From Psychrobacter sp. UBA3962 (GTDB lineage: Bacteria > Pseudomonadota > Gammaproteobacteria > Pseudomonadales > Moraxellaceae), in assembly GCF_002385225.1 (NCBI RefSeq), contig NZ_DGDC01000012.1, forward strand, positions 1-38,001: a stretch of 38,001 nt of DNA, written 5' to 3'. Below the pieces are notes generated by a model, which saw only the letters and a list, made by a program, of their open reading frames with translations, did not search any database and had not been told where the DNA came from. Shown here piece after piece: positions 1 through 8,110 of this stretch. The stretch's first letter is position 1; the number at the start of each line of letters is the position of its first letter. Both the position numbers and the translations under genes were made by a program.

Positions 1-11
1 TTAACTGACTG

Positions 12-36
12 GCATTACCCGATTGGGTGCTTTTTT
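12..36 (+). terminator. Possible terminator of a gene left of the window
   Basis: A short hairpin (ACCC at 17-20 pairing with GGGT at 25-28, extended by GC/GC around a bulge) is followed by six T at 31-36. The T run lies on the plus-strand side, so it would end a plus-strand transcript entering from the left. The stem is short and bulged. Confidence 0.4.
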
Positions 37-55
37 AATATCTTAAATAATCGTT

Positions 56-1033
56 TTACAGCTTCAACAAGACTTTTCCTTTCTTGCCTTTTTGAACTTT
101 GCCAGAAACGGCTTCGTTAATGTCTTCAAGGTCATAAATAGCTTCTACCGGTAGCGTAAGCTGTTTATTAACCCCACGCTCAATGAGCTCATTGATTAAG
201 CGTTTTTTGTTTTCAATATCCATTTCACGGCTGGTTTTACTGCCCCAAAAGCCTTTAATCACTGCTTGTTTAAAAATCAGATTACTGGGGTTTAAAACCA
301 TGGGCTCACCGGCCATAACACCGAAAGAAACCAAGGTGCCATTGTCGCCCAATAGGTCTAATAAATCATTGCTGGCCTCACCGCCTAAAGAATCTACAGC
401 AGCACTGATTTGAGAGTCGCCAACGAGTTCACGAACCTTATCTTTCCAGTCTGATTGGGAAGTATCAACAGCATGTTTAATACCTAAGTTAGTAAGCTCT
501 TGAACCGCTTCGGCTCGGCGCACCAAGCTAATGGTAGGGATACCACGGGCAGCAGCAATCATGGCAAAAGATTTCCCCACTGCACCGTTAGCGGCATTTA
601 AGATGGCCCATTGGCCCGGCTGTAACTGCATAAACTCCAGCAGCATCAAGGCACTAAGGGGCATGGCAATCAATTGTGCTGCTATTTCATCTTCAAGCTC
701 ATCGGGCACAGCGAACACCATAGTGGCTGGCGCGGTAAAGTACTCCGCCCAAGTACCGTGAACACTGGCCGCGGCCACACGATCGCCGACAGAGAAACCT
801 TTAACATTTTCACCTACCGCATCGACTACCCCTAAAGCCTCACTACCAGCTGTGGCGGGTAAATCGGGTTTATCCCCGTATTGTCCCTTCACAGTAATCA
901 AATCATGATTGTGGATGCTGGCTAAGATAGTTTTTACCCGAACTTCATTGGGCCCAGGTTCAGGCATAGGGCTGTCAATTATTTTTAAAACTTCAGAGGG
1001 TTTGCCAAAAGCGTTATAAGAAGCACTGCGCAT
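56..1033 (-). CDS. Medium-chain dehydrogenase/reductase (quinone or enoyl reductase type)
   Basis: This 325-residue protein is a zinc-free-looking member of the medium-chain dehydrogenase/reductase superfamily. The N-terminal GroES-like domain contains HNHD (41-44) and AGSEALG (about 62-68). The Rossmann domain carries NAADP-type loop residues NAANGAVG at 146-153, which indicates NAD(P)H binding. The cysteine/histidine ligands of the structural zinc lobe are not evident. The layout is closest to quinone oxidoreductases and mitochondrial-type 2-enoyl reductases (ETR/MECR-like), so the substrate is probably an alpha,beta-unsaturated carbonyl or quinone; I cannot say which. A good ribosome site (AAGGA, seven bases before the ATG) supports the start. 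It is transcribed alone, with a distinctive repeat and palindrome array just upstream, which suggests dedicated control. Family assignment is firm, substrate unknown. Confidence 0.85.
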   Translation of the reverse strand: MRSASYNAFGKPSEVLKIIDSPMPEPGPNEVRVKTILASIHNHDLITVKGQYGDKPDLPATAGSEALGVVDAVGENVKGFSVGDRVAAASVHGTWAEYFTAPATMVFAVPDELEDEIAAQLIAMPLSALMLLEFMQLQPGQWAILNAANGAVGKSFAMIAAARGIPTISLVRRAEAVQELTNLGIKHAVDTSQSDWKDKVRELVGDSQISAAVDSLGGEASNDLLDLLGDNGTLVSFGVMAGEPMVLNPSNLIFKQAVIKGFWGSKTSREMDIENKKRLINELIERGVNKQLTLPVEAIYDLEDINEAVSGKVQKGKKGKVLLKL

Positions 1034-1069
1034 GGGAGAATCCTTTTTTATTATTAATCGTCAATTAGG

Positions 1070-1097
1070 TTTTTAGTTTGATCTTTTTAGTTTGATC
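1070..1097. repeat. Perfect 14-bp tandem direct repeat upstream of the dehydrogenase
   Basis: TTTTTAGTTTGATC occurs twice with no gap (1070-1083 and 1084-1097). It starts 37 bases upstream of the minus-strand dehydrogenase start codon. A repeat period near 1.3 helical turns in a leader or promoter is typical of regulator binding sites, but it could also be a chance duplication. Confidence 0.8.
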
Positions 1098-1103
1098 TTA
1101 TAG

Positions 1104-1115
1104 TGGTTATAACCA
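1104..1115. promoter_or_regulatory. 12-bp perfect palindrome, candidate operator
   Basis: TGGTTATAACCA is its own reverse complement. It sits 6 bases from the tandem repeat, further upstream of the dehydrogenase. On the minus strand it is followed directly by TATAAG, a possible -10, so a bound dimer would overlap RNA polymerase. The palindrome is visible; the operator role is inference. Confidence 0.45.
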
Positions 1116-1199
1116 TAACAAGGCACCGAGGAGGCTATCAGTATTACTTTAGTTAATAGTCGATTCAGTTAATAGCGCGGGGTAGCTGTGAGCCAACGT

Positions 1200-1793
1200 T
1201 TACTCTGGATCAATCACTTCAAAGTCGCTATTGACCATATCAGTAAGCAACGGCTCGCCCTTATCATTTACTCGAAATAAGCCATATTTTGCTTGCTCAA
1301 AAGCCGCGGCCTGACCTTCTTGAAAGAAGAAGGCATTGGTAGCGATTTTTAGCTGGCCCTGACGCAGACGATAAGCCAAAAGCAATTCCTCTTTTGCCAA
1401 GCTTAATTGATCCTCCTCGGACGGACTGACCAATCGCACAAAATGACCCACACCTTGTGCATCCTTTCTAATCACCACTAAACCGTCTTGAGACAGGTTA
1501 TATAACTCTTCTATCGGCTGTTGATCCTCGGTAGGGACTAACTGCTGTTCTATTGCCGCCATAATTTGCTCAGAGATAGCATAATTTAAGGCCATATAAT
1601 CGCCTTGCATCAAGCTGCGTGGGTCAACTGGGGCCAGTTGTAGGAGTACCTTCTCAGCGGTTGCCAAATGGGTTTCATATTTTTTGATGCTCAGATTCAC
1701 CGCTACTAACACGACTATCAGGCCAACAATGGCCAGTAATAGGTTTAATTTAGAAGAGGCCTGAGCGGTAGGCTTTAATCCAACTGATCTCAT
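1200..1793 (-). CDS. GDYXXLXY-domain membrane-anchored protein
   Basis: This 197-residue protein has one hydrophobic segment (about residues 17-34) after a short basic N-terminus, then a soluble, presumably periplasmic, domain. The family-defining signature GDYMALNY lies at 64-71, preceded by the usual V-D-P-R-S-L-M-Q stretch. The family's molecular function is unknown. The gene overlaps the upstream DUF2157-DUF4401 gene by four bases (ATGA), so the two are almost certainly translationally coupled. GDYXXLXY proteins commonly sit beside DUF2157/DUF4401 membrane proteins, which fits a joint role, perhaps as a membrane complex. The family call rests on the signature and the neighbour; no enzymatic residues could be named. 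Confidence 0.85.
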   Translation of the reverse strand: MRSVGLKPTAQASSKLNLLLAIVGLIVVLVAVNLSIKKYETHLATAEKVLLQLAPVDPRSLMQGDYMALNYAISEQIMAAIEQQLVPTEDQQPIEELYNLSQDGLVVIRKDAQGVGHFVRLVSPSEEDQLSLAKEELLLAYRLRQGQLKIATNAFFFQEGQAAAFEQAKYGLFRVNDKGEPLLTDMVNSDFEVIDPE

Positions 1794-3949
1794 GGTAACT
1801 CCTCATCTTTTGTGGTTGTCTGTTCAGGGCTGGCAGTCTTAAGCTTAGGCAGGCTGGTATCGTCAGAGTAGGCAATCTTTATGAGTTTATAAATCGCAAA
1901 CAACACTAGGGACACCGCCAATAAGGACCCTGATTTCTGTAATAAACTGGTATCAAGCTGATAGTAATACCAAAATATATAACCCACCAGGGCACTAATG
2001 CCTAACGCCAACAAGGTCTTATTGGCATTGGCAATGGCCAACACAATTACTAGGCTGGTGGCCAAAACGCCAGAGATATAAATAGAAACCACGCCTAAGC
2101 CGATAACAGCTAAGGCAATAAGTCGGCCTATTTTTGAGGTGAGCTTTAACGAATACTGGTTCAAAATAATGTGTGCCACGTATAAGCAAACAGCGATAAG
2201 TAGCCCTTGGGATAAGAAATAGTTATAGACAAAGTCGCCTGCGATCCCAGCGATAGATTGTGAGTTTTCAGCGACAATAAATACCACCGACACCATAAGT
2301 AACACTATAGTACTGGCGTAATTCAAGGGTCTAAACAGGGTATACTTGTTTGGGGTATCACTGGCCTGAGCAGCAGTCATTACTTTAGAGTTGGGCAAAG
2401 AGACCACACTGGCAATCAGGGCCAGTAAAGGAGCCGATAATTCAGGTAATTGAAAATAGCTGAGTAACCAAACCAAACACCCTAAAGCTATAAAGGCACT
2501 GAAAAAACGATGCAGGGTGTCTTTAAAGACTATCAACAAAACTAACTGAAGCAGCATAAAGGTCGAAATTATGGTCACAGTAGCTTCAAACTGCTCAACC
2601 AGAGCGACCGCCAAAAACACCTGAGCTGACAAACTTAAAGCAAAGGCGAGACCATCGCTAAAGGTGTACGGTTTATGTAGAGTGTGAGAGTTTTGACGTT
2701 TGAATAATCCTAGGTTAAACAACACAAAACTAACCAATAACAATAGCCCGCTTAGTATCAGCTTCATCAGCGTATCACGCAGAGTATTGCCAAAAACCAC
2801 CATTAAAAATCCGGTTATTAATCCCCCAGAAAACAGGCCACTTAAGGTCAGTAACAGCTGTATATACCAAGGAGTGCTGACTGTAGAGAGGGTAGGGATA
2901 TCTTCTACCTTTACAGCAATTGGATCTATTGTGGGCTGAGGCAGTGACTCAGGCGGGGACTGCTCGGCCACAGCGGACGGCTTTTTTATAGAGTGATTTA
3001 ATTGGCGTAACCAATTTACAGCAAAAGCAGTGAGACCAATGAGTAAAAATGCCATAACAAATAAAGCCGCATCACCTAAATGAGGGGCAATATACTGCGA
3101 GGCCATCACCATCAGCACTAGAATTATCGAACCACTAAGCAAGGTAAGCATCAGCAGATCGATTTGCTGTCTATAAAATCGCCAATAAAAGAAAACCATA
3201 ACACCCGCCCACGCCGCAAGACTGATGGGGGTTGCTACTCCTTCCTCGAAAAGAAAAACGGAAAATAAACCTAAGCGTGTTGCCCAAAATATCACTACTA
3301 TGGCTATCAGATATAAGCTCCAGTGCAAAGAGCGACCGCTGAGCTTAGGCTGGGCTTTATCTTTAAATGCCATCAAACCCAAGATAAGGGCCACAAGGTT
3401 TATCACGGTCAAGACCAGCAGACGCAGTAAGTCGAAGGAGACGGCACTGTTAACTAAAAAGCTAGCGGCTGAGGTATAAAACAGGAAGCTTACGTTAATC
3501 AGTCCCAACCAAAGCAGCCAAAGCGCTGGCAGGCGGGCCGCAATTACCCATGGAATAATCAAAACCGCCCAGCCAAAAAACAGCTGCCAACTGTCAGCCC
3601 CCGTCTGGTAAACCTGCCCCACCAAGGCCAATAGGCTGCCAGTTATCAGGCTGGCAATAAGTAATAACAGCGGTTGACCCGATTTAAAAACACCTTTATG
3701 AGTCAGTAGCGCATAGCCTACAACAGTGAGGACTAAGGCTACCTCTACTAAACCAAATTTCCCCAGCTTACCTAGAGCCATCCAGTTATAAGCCACGAAA
3801 AACACTAAAGCTAATACCAGTGAAATGGCAGAAGTTATCGCAGTAAATCGAATAAAGAAGTGGTACCAAGTCTCACTGCTAACAACAGGGGTAGCCGTTT
3901 GAGTTGGAGAGCTCGAGGGGGGCGAAGTTGGGGTAGAGGCGGACGTCAT
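1790..3949 (-). CDS. DUF2157-DUF4401 polytopic membrane protein
   Basis: This 719-residue integral membrane protein starts with a Ser/Thr/Pro-rich cytoplasmic tail (residues 1-25). The first half, to about residue 316, has the DUF2157 pattern, including the loop GQVYQTGADSWQLFF near 111-125. A polar, proline-rich linker (about 318-357) follows, and then a second hydrophobic half (about 361-700) that resembles DUF4401. By hydrophobicity there are around twenty membrane segments. The two halves can be separate proteins in other bacteria, so this looks like a fusion. It is the first gene of a two-gene operon with the GDYXXLXY gene (ATGA overlap). Function is unknown; nothing in the sequence suggests a catalytic centre. 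Divergent from the opp operon. Confidence 0.8.
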   Translation of the reverse strand: MTSASTPTSPPSSSPTQTATPVVSSETWYHFFIRFTAITSAISLVLALVFFVAYNWMALGKLGKFGLVEVALVLTVVGYALLTHKGVFKSGQPLLLLIASLITGSLLALVGQVYQTGADSWQLFFGWAVLIIPWVIAARLPALWLLWLGLINVSFLFYTSAASFLVNSAVSFDLLRLLVLTVINLVALILGLMAFKDKAQPKLSGRSLHWSLYLIAIVVIFWATRLGLFSVFLFEEGVATPISLAAWAGVMVFFYWRFYRQQIDLLMLTLLSGSIILVLMVMASQYIAPHLGDAALFVMAFLLIGLTAFAVNWLRQLNHSIKKPSAVAEQSPPESLPQPTIDPIAVKVEDIPTLSTVSTPWYIQLLLTLSGLFSGGLITGFLMVVFGNTLRDTLMKLILSGLLLLVSFVLFNLGLFKRQNSHTLHKPYTFSDGLAFALSLSAQVFLAVALVEQFEATVTIISTFMLLQLVLLIVFKDTLHRFFSAFIALGCLVWLLSYFQLPELSAPLLALIASVVSLPNSKVMTAAQASDTPNKYTLFRPLNYASTIVLLMVSVVFIVAENSQSIAGIAGDFVYNYFLSQGLLIAVCLYVAHIILNQYSLKLTSKIGRLIALAVIGLGVVSIYISGVLATSLVIVLAIANANKTLLALGISALVGYIFWYYYQLDTSLLQKSGSLLAVSLVLFAIYKLIKIAYSDDTSLPKLKTASPEQTTTKDEELP

Positions 3950-4484
3950 AATGCTCTCGATACTATAGGTTGCTGGTTACTAATTTGGGAGTAACAATCT
4001 CGCTGTGTTGTCAGCGGGCATGAGAACAGCATACAGCAGACAGAGGGATTGGCAATATTTGTAAAAGGTAACCACGTTCAATCTATAGGTTAAATTATTA
4101 GGTTAAACCACTAGCGATACTAGGCTAATTTTTCAATTCTGCTAAAACTAAGTCAGTCAGTTACAAGATAACAAGAAAATAAACTTCCTAGTCAAATCTA
4201 ATGTAAGTGGTTGATAATTAACCATTAAGTTTAAATTTCATAATGTGAATACATGAATATTTGTTGACACGATGATATATTTTTTTTATTAATATACCTA
4301 TAATGAATAACAGCTGTAAGCTTTGGTTACTTTAATGAATAGATATTACTCTTTAAGTGACCATTGTTAATTAATTGTTTTTGACCTATATTGCTCGCGG
4401 TTGTTATGACCGAGAAGCTACTTAAACTATTGAAGAAGCTAACTATTTTGGCTTCTATTTGCCATTGCCCAAAAGGATTTTATT
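3950..4484. other. 535-base divergent intergenic region before oppA
   Basis: No credible gene is present. The region is strongly AT-rich and separates the minus-strand DUF2157 operon from the plus-strand opp operon, so it must hold both promoters. Small repeats are visible: TAGGTTAAA twice (about 4085-4108), and GAAGCTA followed by an ACTATT block twice (about 4413-4449), close to the first oppA start. The long leader of about 180 bases ahead of oppA leaves room for RNA-level control, but I found no recognised riboswitch or sRNA target. Confidence 0.6.
4264..4292 (+). promoter_or_regulatory. Candidate sigma-70 promoter of the opp operon
   Basis: A perfect -35 hexamer TTGACA (4264-4269) is followed after 17 bases by TATTAA (4287-4292). 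An overlapping TATAAT at 4299-4304 is an alternative -10 without a good -35. Either would start transcription near 4299-4312 and give a leader of about 175-185 bases. Predicted from sequence only. Confidence 0.45.
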
Positions 4485-6146
4485 GTGCGTAAATCAACCG
4501 CGTTAGTGAAGAAAGTATTAATTCCTACCAGCTTAGTAGCCGCCATGATGATGGTTGGTTGTGGTGATAAATCGGCTGGTACTAGCAACTCAGCAAACAT
4601 TGATCCCAGTGTATTAGCTGAAACACAAGAGTTAGTTATTAATAACTCAGCTGAACCAGAATCACTAGATCCGCACAAAGTATCTGGCGTACCTGAAGCG
4701 GCTATTATTCGTCAAATGCTAGTGGGCTTAACCACCACCGATCCTGATGGCAAAACCATCCCGGGTATGGCTGAAAGCTGGGACAGCGAAGATAATAAAG
4801 TTTGGACCTTCAAAATTCGCGATGCAAAATGGTCAAACGGTGATCCGGTGACCGCTGAAGATTTCGTTTATAGCTTCCGTCGTTTGGTCGATCCTAACAC
4901 CGCTTCTCCTTATGCTAGCTACCTAGTCGATGCCAAAGTTGCCGGTGCTGATGCCATTTTAGAAGGCAAAGCAGGGACTGAAGCCTTGGGCGTAAAAGCG
5001 ATTGATGACAAAACTTTCCAGGTGACTCTTTCTGAGCCTGTCCCTTATTTCCCAGATACCCTAATCCATACTTCAGTTAAACCGGTTAACCAAAAAGTGG
5101 TAGAGCAGTTTGGTGAAAAATGGACCGATCCTGCCAATATCGTGGTGAACGGCCCTTACAAAATCAGTGAATGGAGAGTGAACGACAAAATCGTATTGGA
5201 GCGTAACGAAAGCTACTACGATAATGGCAATACTACTTTAAACAAAGTTACTATGTTGGCCATTCCTTCAAGCACCACTGACGTGGCCCGCTATCAGTCA
5301 GGCGAGATTGATGTTACCAACAATGAGATCCCACCAGAGCAGTTTGCTTCTTTAAAAGATCAGTTGGGGGATGAGTTAAGTGTCTCGCCAATGCTTTGTA
5401 CTTATTACTACGAATTTAACACGGTTAAGCCTCCTTTCAATGATGCTCGTGTTCGTCGTGCTTTAGCCCTTGCCTTAGATCGTGACACCATTACTGATAA
5501 AGTGATTGGTCAAGGTCAAACCGCTGCCTATCAATTGACTCCAGTAGCGACCAACGCTATGCAAAACAATTCTCCAGAGTGGGAAAGCTGGGATCAAGCC
5601 AAGCGAGTAGAAGAGGCCAAAAAGCTACTTAAAGAAGCGGGCTACAGTCAAAGTAATCCTCTAAAATTCGAGCTGCTATATAACACCAGCGATAACCACA
5701 AGAAGATTGCGGTAGCCGCTAGCTCGCTATGGAAGCAGTCCTTAGAGTTTGTGGATGTGAGCTTGATTAACAAAGAGTGGAAAACTTACTTAGACACACG
5801 CCGCAATGGTAACTATCAAGTGGCCCGTGCCGGTTGGTGTGGTGACTATAACGAACCTTCTACTTTCCTAAATATCGTCAAGTCTGGCAACAGCAATAAC
5901 CAAGGTAAATACTCAAGCGCTCAGTTTGACAGCATAATGGCGCAGACGTTAAAAGCGGGAGTAACGCCAGAGCAACGTGCTGGGCTTTATAAGCAAGCCG
6001 AAGCACAGCTTGATGCTGATATGCCTAATGTCAACGTTTACCACTACGTTAGCCCTCGTCTAATTAAGCCATACGTAGTCGGTTTCTCAACCAAAGATCC
6101 TTTAGATAACTGGCAAGCAAAAGACCTAAAAGTGGCTAAGCACTAA
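4485..6146 (+). CDS. oppA: Oligopeptide-binding lipoprotein OppA, first copy
   Basis: Periplasmic substrate-binding protein (SBP_bac_5 family, 553 residues) that captures oligopeptides for OppBCDF. A lipoprotein signal ends at M-V-G-C with Cys26 as the predicted lipidated residue, unlike enterobacterial OppA, which is soluble. Alignment by eye to E. coli OppA is strong throughout: PESLDPHKVSGVPE, the VDPNTASPYASYL block, LCTYYYE, and WCGDYNEP. The two cysteines in the last two motifs match the family disulfide, and the Asp in WCGDYNEP matches the residue that binds the peptide amino terminus. Translation starts at GTG (4485), supported by AAAAGGA seven bases upstream. First gene of the opp operon; a hairpin follows it and separates it from a second oppA. 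Confidence 0.95.
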   Translation: MRKSTALVKKVLIPTSLVAAMMMVGCGDKSAGTSNSANIDPSVLAETQELVINNSAEPESLDPHKVSGVPEAAIIRQMLVGLTTTDPDGKTIPGMAESWDSEDNKVWTFKIRDAKWSNGDPVTAEDFVYSFRRLVDPNTASPYASYLVDAKVAGADAILEGKAGTEALGVKAIDDKTFQVTLSEPVPYFPDTLIHTSVKPVNQKVVEQFGEKWTDPANIVVNGPYKISEWRVNDKIVLERNESYYDNGNTTLNKVTMLAIPSSTTDVARYQSGEIDVTNNEIPPEQFASLKDQLGDELSVSPMLCTYYYEFNTVKPPFNDARVRRALALALDRDTITDKVIGQGQTAAYQLTPVATNAMQNNSPEWESWDQAKRVEEAKKLLKEAGYSQSNPLKFELLYNTSDNHKKIAVAASSLWKQSLEFVDVSLINKEWKTYLDTRRNGNYQVARAGWCGDYNEPSTFLNIVKSGNSNNQGKYSSAQFDSIMAQTLKAGVTPEQRAGLYKQAEAQLDADMPNVNVYHYVSPRLIKPYVVGFSTKDPLDNWQAKDLKVAKH

Positions 6147-6189
6147 GCTTAAAACCCTAGCTTAGAACCATAAAGAGAAATTAGGTCTG

Positions 6190-6258
6190 TAAGCCCAAGA
6201 AGAAGGCCGCTAAGCATGATTGTAAAGCGCCTTCTTCTTATTAGGGCTTAGTGTTTTT
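6190..6258 (+). terminator. Intercistronic hairpin and T run between the two oppA genes
   Basis: AAGAAGAAGGC (6197-6207) pairs perfectly with GCCTTCTTCTT (6229-6239). An outer stem AAGCCC/GGGCTT (6191-6196 with 6244-6249) extends it across a four-base bulge, and seven T follow shortly after. It can act as a partial terminator or as a 3' stabiliser of the first oppA message, so that binding protein is made in excess of the permease. Confidence 0.7.
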
Positions 6259-6343
6259 TTATAAATACTGCTAAAAGTTAAGGTAGTTACTGGCCGTTAG
6301 TTAAGTAACTTGTCGTTTATTTTTTTTATACAAGGACGTCTGT

Positions 6344-8026
6344 ATGATTAAGTCCCCCCGTGCTCGCTCGATGGCTCGATGGCCCGTTGCGCTAACCTTA
6401 AGCGCTTTATTAGGTTCGACCTTGATAGGCTGTACTGATAAAGAAGCGGTTAATAACAGTAGTGACGCAGACAGTAAGGCTGAAACCGCCCTTGCTGAAG
6501 AGCAAAGTATTGTCATTAATAATACTGCCGAACCTGAGTCGATCGACCCTCATAAAGTGTCAGCGGTCCCTGAGGGCAATATCATTCGTCAGATGTTCAT
6601 TGGTCTAGTAGACACCGACCGCGAAGGCAAAACAGTGCCCGGTATGGCTGAAAGCTGGGAGAGTACAGACAATAAAGTCTGGACCTTTAAGCTACGGGAT
6701 GCCAAATGGAGCAATGGAGATCCGGTCACTACAGAGGATTTTGTTTACAGTTGGCGCCGTTTGGTCGACCCCAATACCGCGTCCCCTTATGCCAGTTATT
6801 TGGTAGATGCTAAGGTGAGTGGGGCAGAGGCCATTATGGCTGGAGAGGCAAGCCTAGAAACTCTGGGTATCAAAGCTTTGGATGATAAGACACTGCAGGT
6901 TACCTTAACCGAATCGGTTCCTTATTTTCCAGACATGTTGATTCACACTTCAACCAAGCCAGTACCGCAAAAAGCGATCGAGCAATTTGGCGATAAATGG
7001 ACCGATGCCAATAATATTGTAGTCAATGGTCCTTATACCTTGAGTGAGTGGCGAGTTAACGACAAGATTGTGTTAAAGCGCAATCCTCAATATTTTGACA
7101 ACGCCAATACCACCATAGATACCGTTACCATCTTACCTATTTCATCGCCGACCACTGATGTCGCTCGCTATCAAGCCGGTGAGGTGGATGTGAGTGCTGA
7201 AGTACCGCCCGAACAATTTGACTCTATCAAAGAGGCTATGGGCAACGAGCTGCGTGTCGCGCCCCGACTATGTACTTACTATTATAAATACAATACCGTG
7301 AGACCCCCTTTCAATGATGTCCGCGTTCGCCGTGCCTTAGCGTTGGCCTTTGACCGTGATATTGTGGCGGAAAAAGTGATGGGCCAAGGGCAAAAGCCAG
7401 CGTATCAGTTAACCCCACCGTCTACCAATGGCATGAGCAATTTTACCCCAGAGTGGCAAAGCTGGAGTAAGGAGCAACGGATTAAAGAGGCCAACAGCTT
7501 ATTACAGCAGGCCGGTTACAGTGCCAGCAATCCGTTAAAGTTTGAATTGTTATACAACACCAGTGATAACCACAAAAAAATTGCAGTGGCCTTTAGCTCT
7601 CTTATTAAAGACGCTTTAGGGGCTGACAAGGTACAAGTAGAGTTGGTCAACAAAGAGTGGAAAACCTACCTTGATACACGTCGTACCGGCGATTATGACA
7701 TCGCTCGCTCAAGCTGGTGTGGCGACTATAACGAACCTTCTTCGTTTTTGAACACCTTAAAGACTGATAACACCAACAACCATGGTAAGTATTCAAGTCC
7801 AAAGTTCGATGCTCTCTTAGATCAAACCTTATTACAAGGGGTGGATGTCAAACAGCGCGCTGAGCTTTATAAGCAAGCCGAAGCACAGCTAGATGCCGAC
7901 ATGCCAAACTTAAATATGTTCCATTACGTTGGGGTGCGTTTGGTGAAACCCTACGTGATAGGCTTCCCAGAAAATGATCCGTTAGATGTGTGGCACATGA
8001 AAGACGTGTCGATTGCCAAGCATTAA
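6344..8026 (+). CDS. oppA: Oligopeptide-binding lipoprotein OppA, second copy
   Basis: Second SBP_bac_5 peptide-binding protein (560 residues), about two thirds identical to the preceding one by eye. The lipoprotein signal ends L-I-G-C, with Cys30 as the predicted anchor. The disulfide cysteines (LCTYYYK and WCGDYNEP) and the N-terminus-binding Asp are kept, so it should bind peptides. Changes cluster outside those motifs, for example SSWCGDYNEP for AGWCGDYNEP and SAEVPPEQF for TNNEIPPEQF (one residue shorter), which may alter peptide preference. Ribosome site AAGGA lies seven bases before ATG. The copy is old enough to have diverged throughout, and both copies look intact. It is followed after 84 bases by oppB and probably shares OppBCDF with copy one. 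Confidence 0.95.
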   Translation: MIKSPRARSMARWPVALTLSALLGSTLIGCTDKEAVNNSSDADSKAETALAEEQSIVINNTAEPESIDPHKVSAVPEGNIIRQMFIGLVDTDREGKTVPGMAESWESTDNKVWTFKLRDAKWSNGDPVTTEDFVYSWRRLVDPNTASPYASYLVDAKVSGAEAIMAGEASLETLGIKALDDKTLQVTLTESVPYFPDMLIHTSTKPVPQKAIEQFGDKWTDANNIVVNGPYTLSEWRVNDKIVLKRNPQYFDNANTTIDTVTILPISSPTTDVARYQAGEVDVSAEVPPEQFDSIKEAMGNELRVAPRLCTYYYKYNTVRPPFNDVRVRRALALAFDRDIVAEKVMGQGQKPAYQLTPPSTNGMSNFTPEWQSWSKEQRIKEANSLLQQAGYSASNPLKFELLYNTSDNHKKIAVAFSSLIKDALGADKVQVELVNKEWKTYLDTRRTGDYDIARSSWCGDYNEPSSFLNTLKTDNTNNHGKYSSPKFDALLDQTLLQGVDVKQRAELYKQAEAQLDADMPNLNMFHYVGVRLVKPYVIGFPENDPLDVWHMKDVSIAKH

Positions 8027-8110
8027 TTGCTGACAGCACTGCCTGTTTATTAACCATATCGTTATTAACCGTCCCATTATGCTAGTAGGATTACTTACAA
8101 CAGAGGGTTT

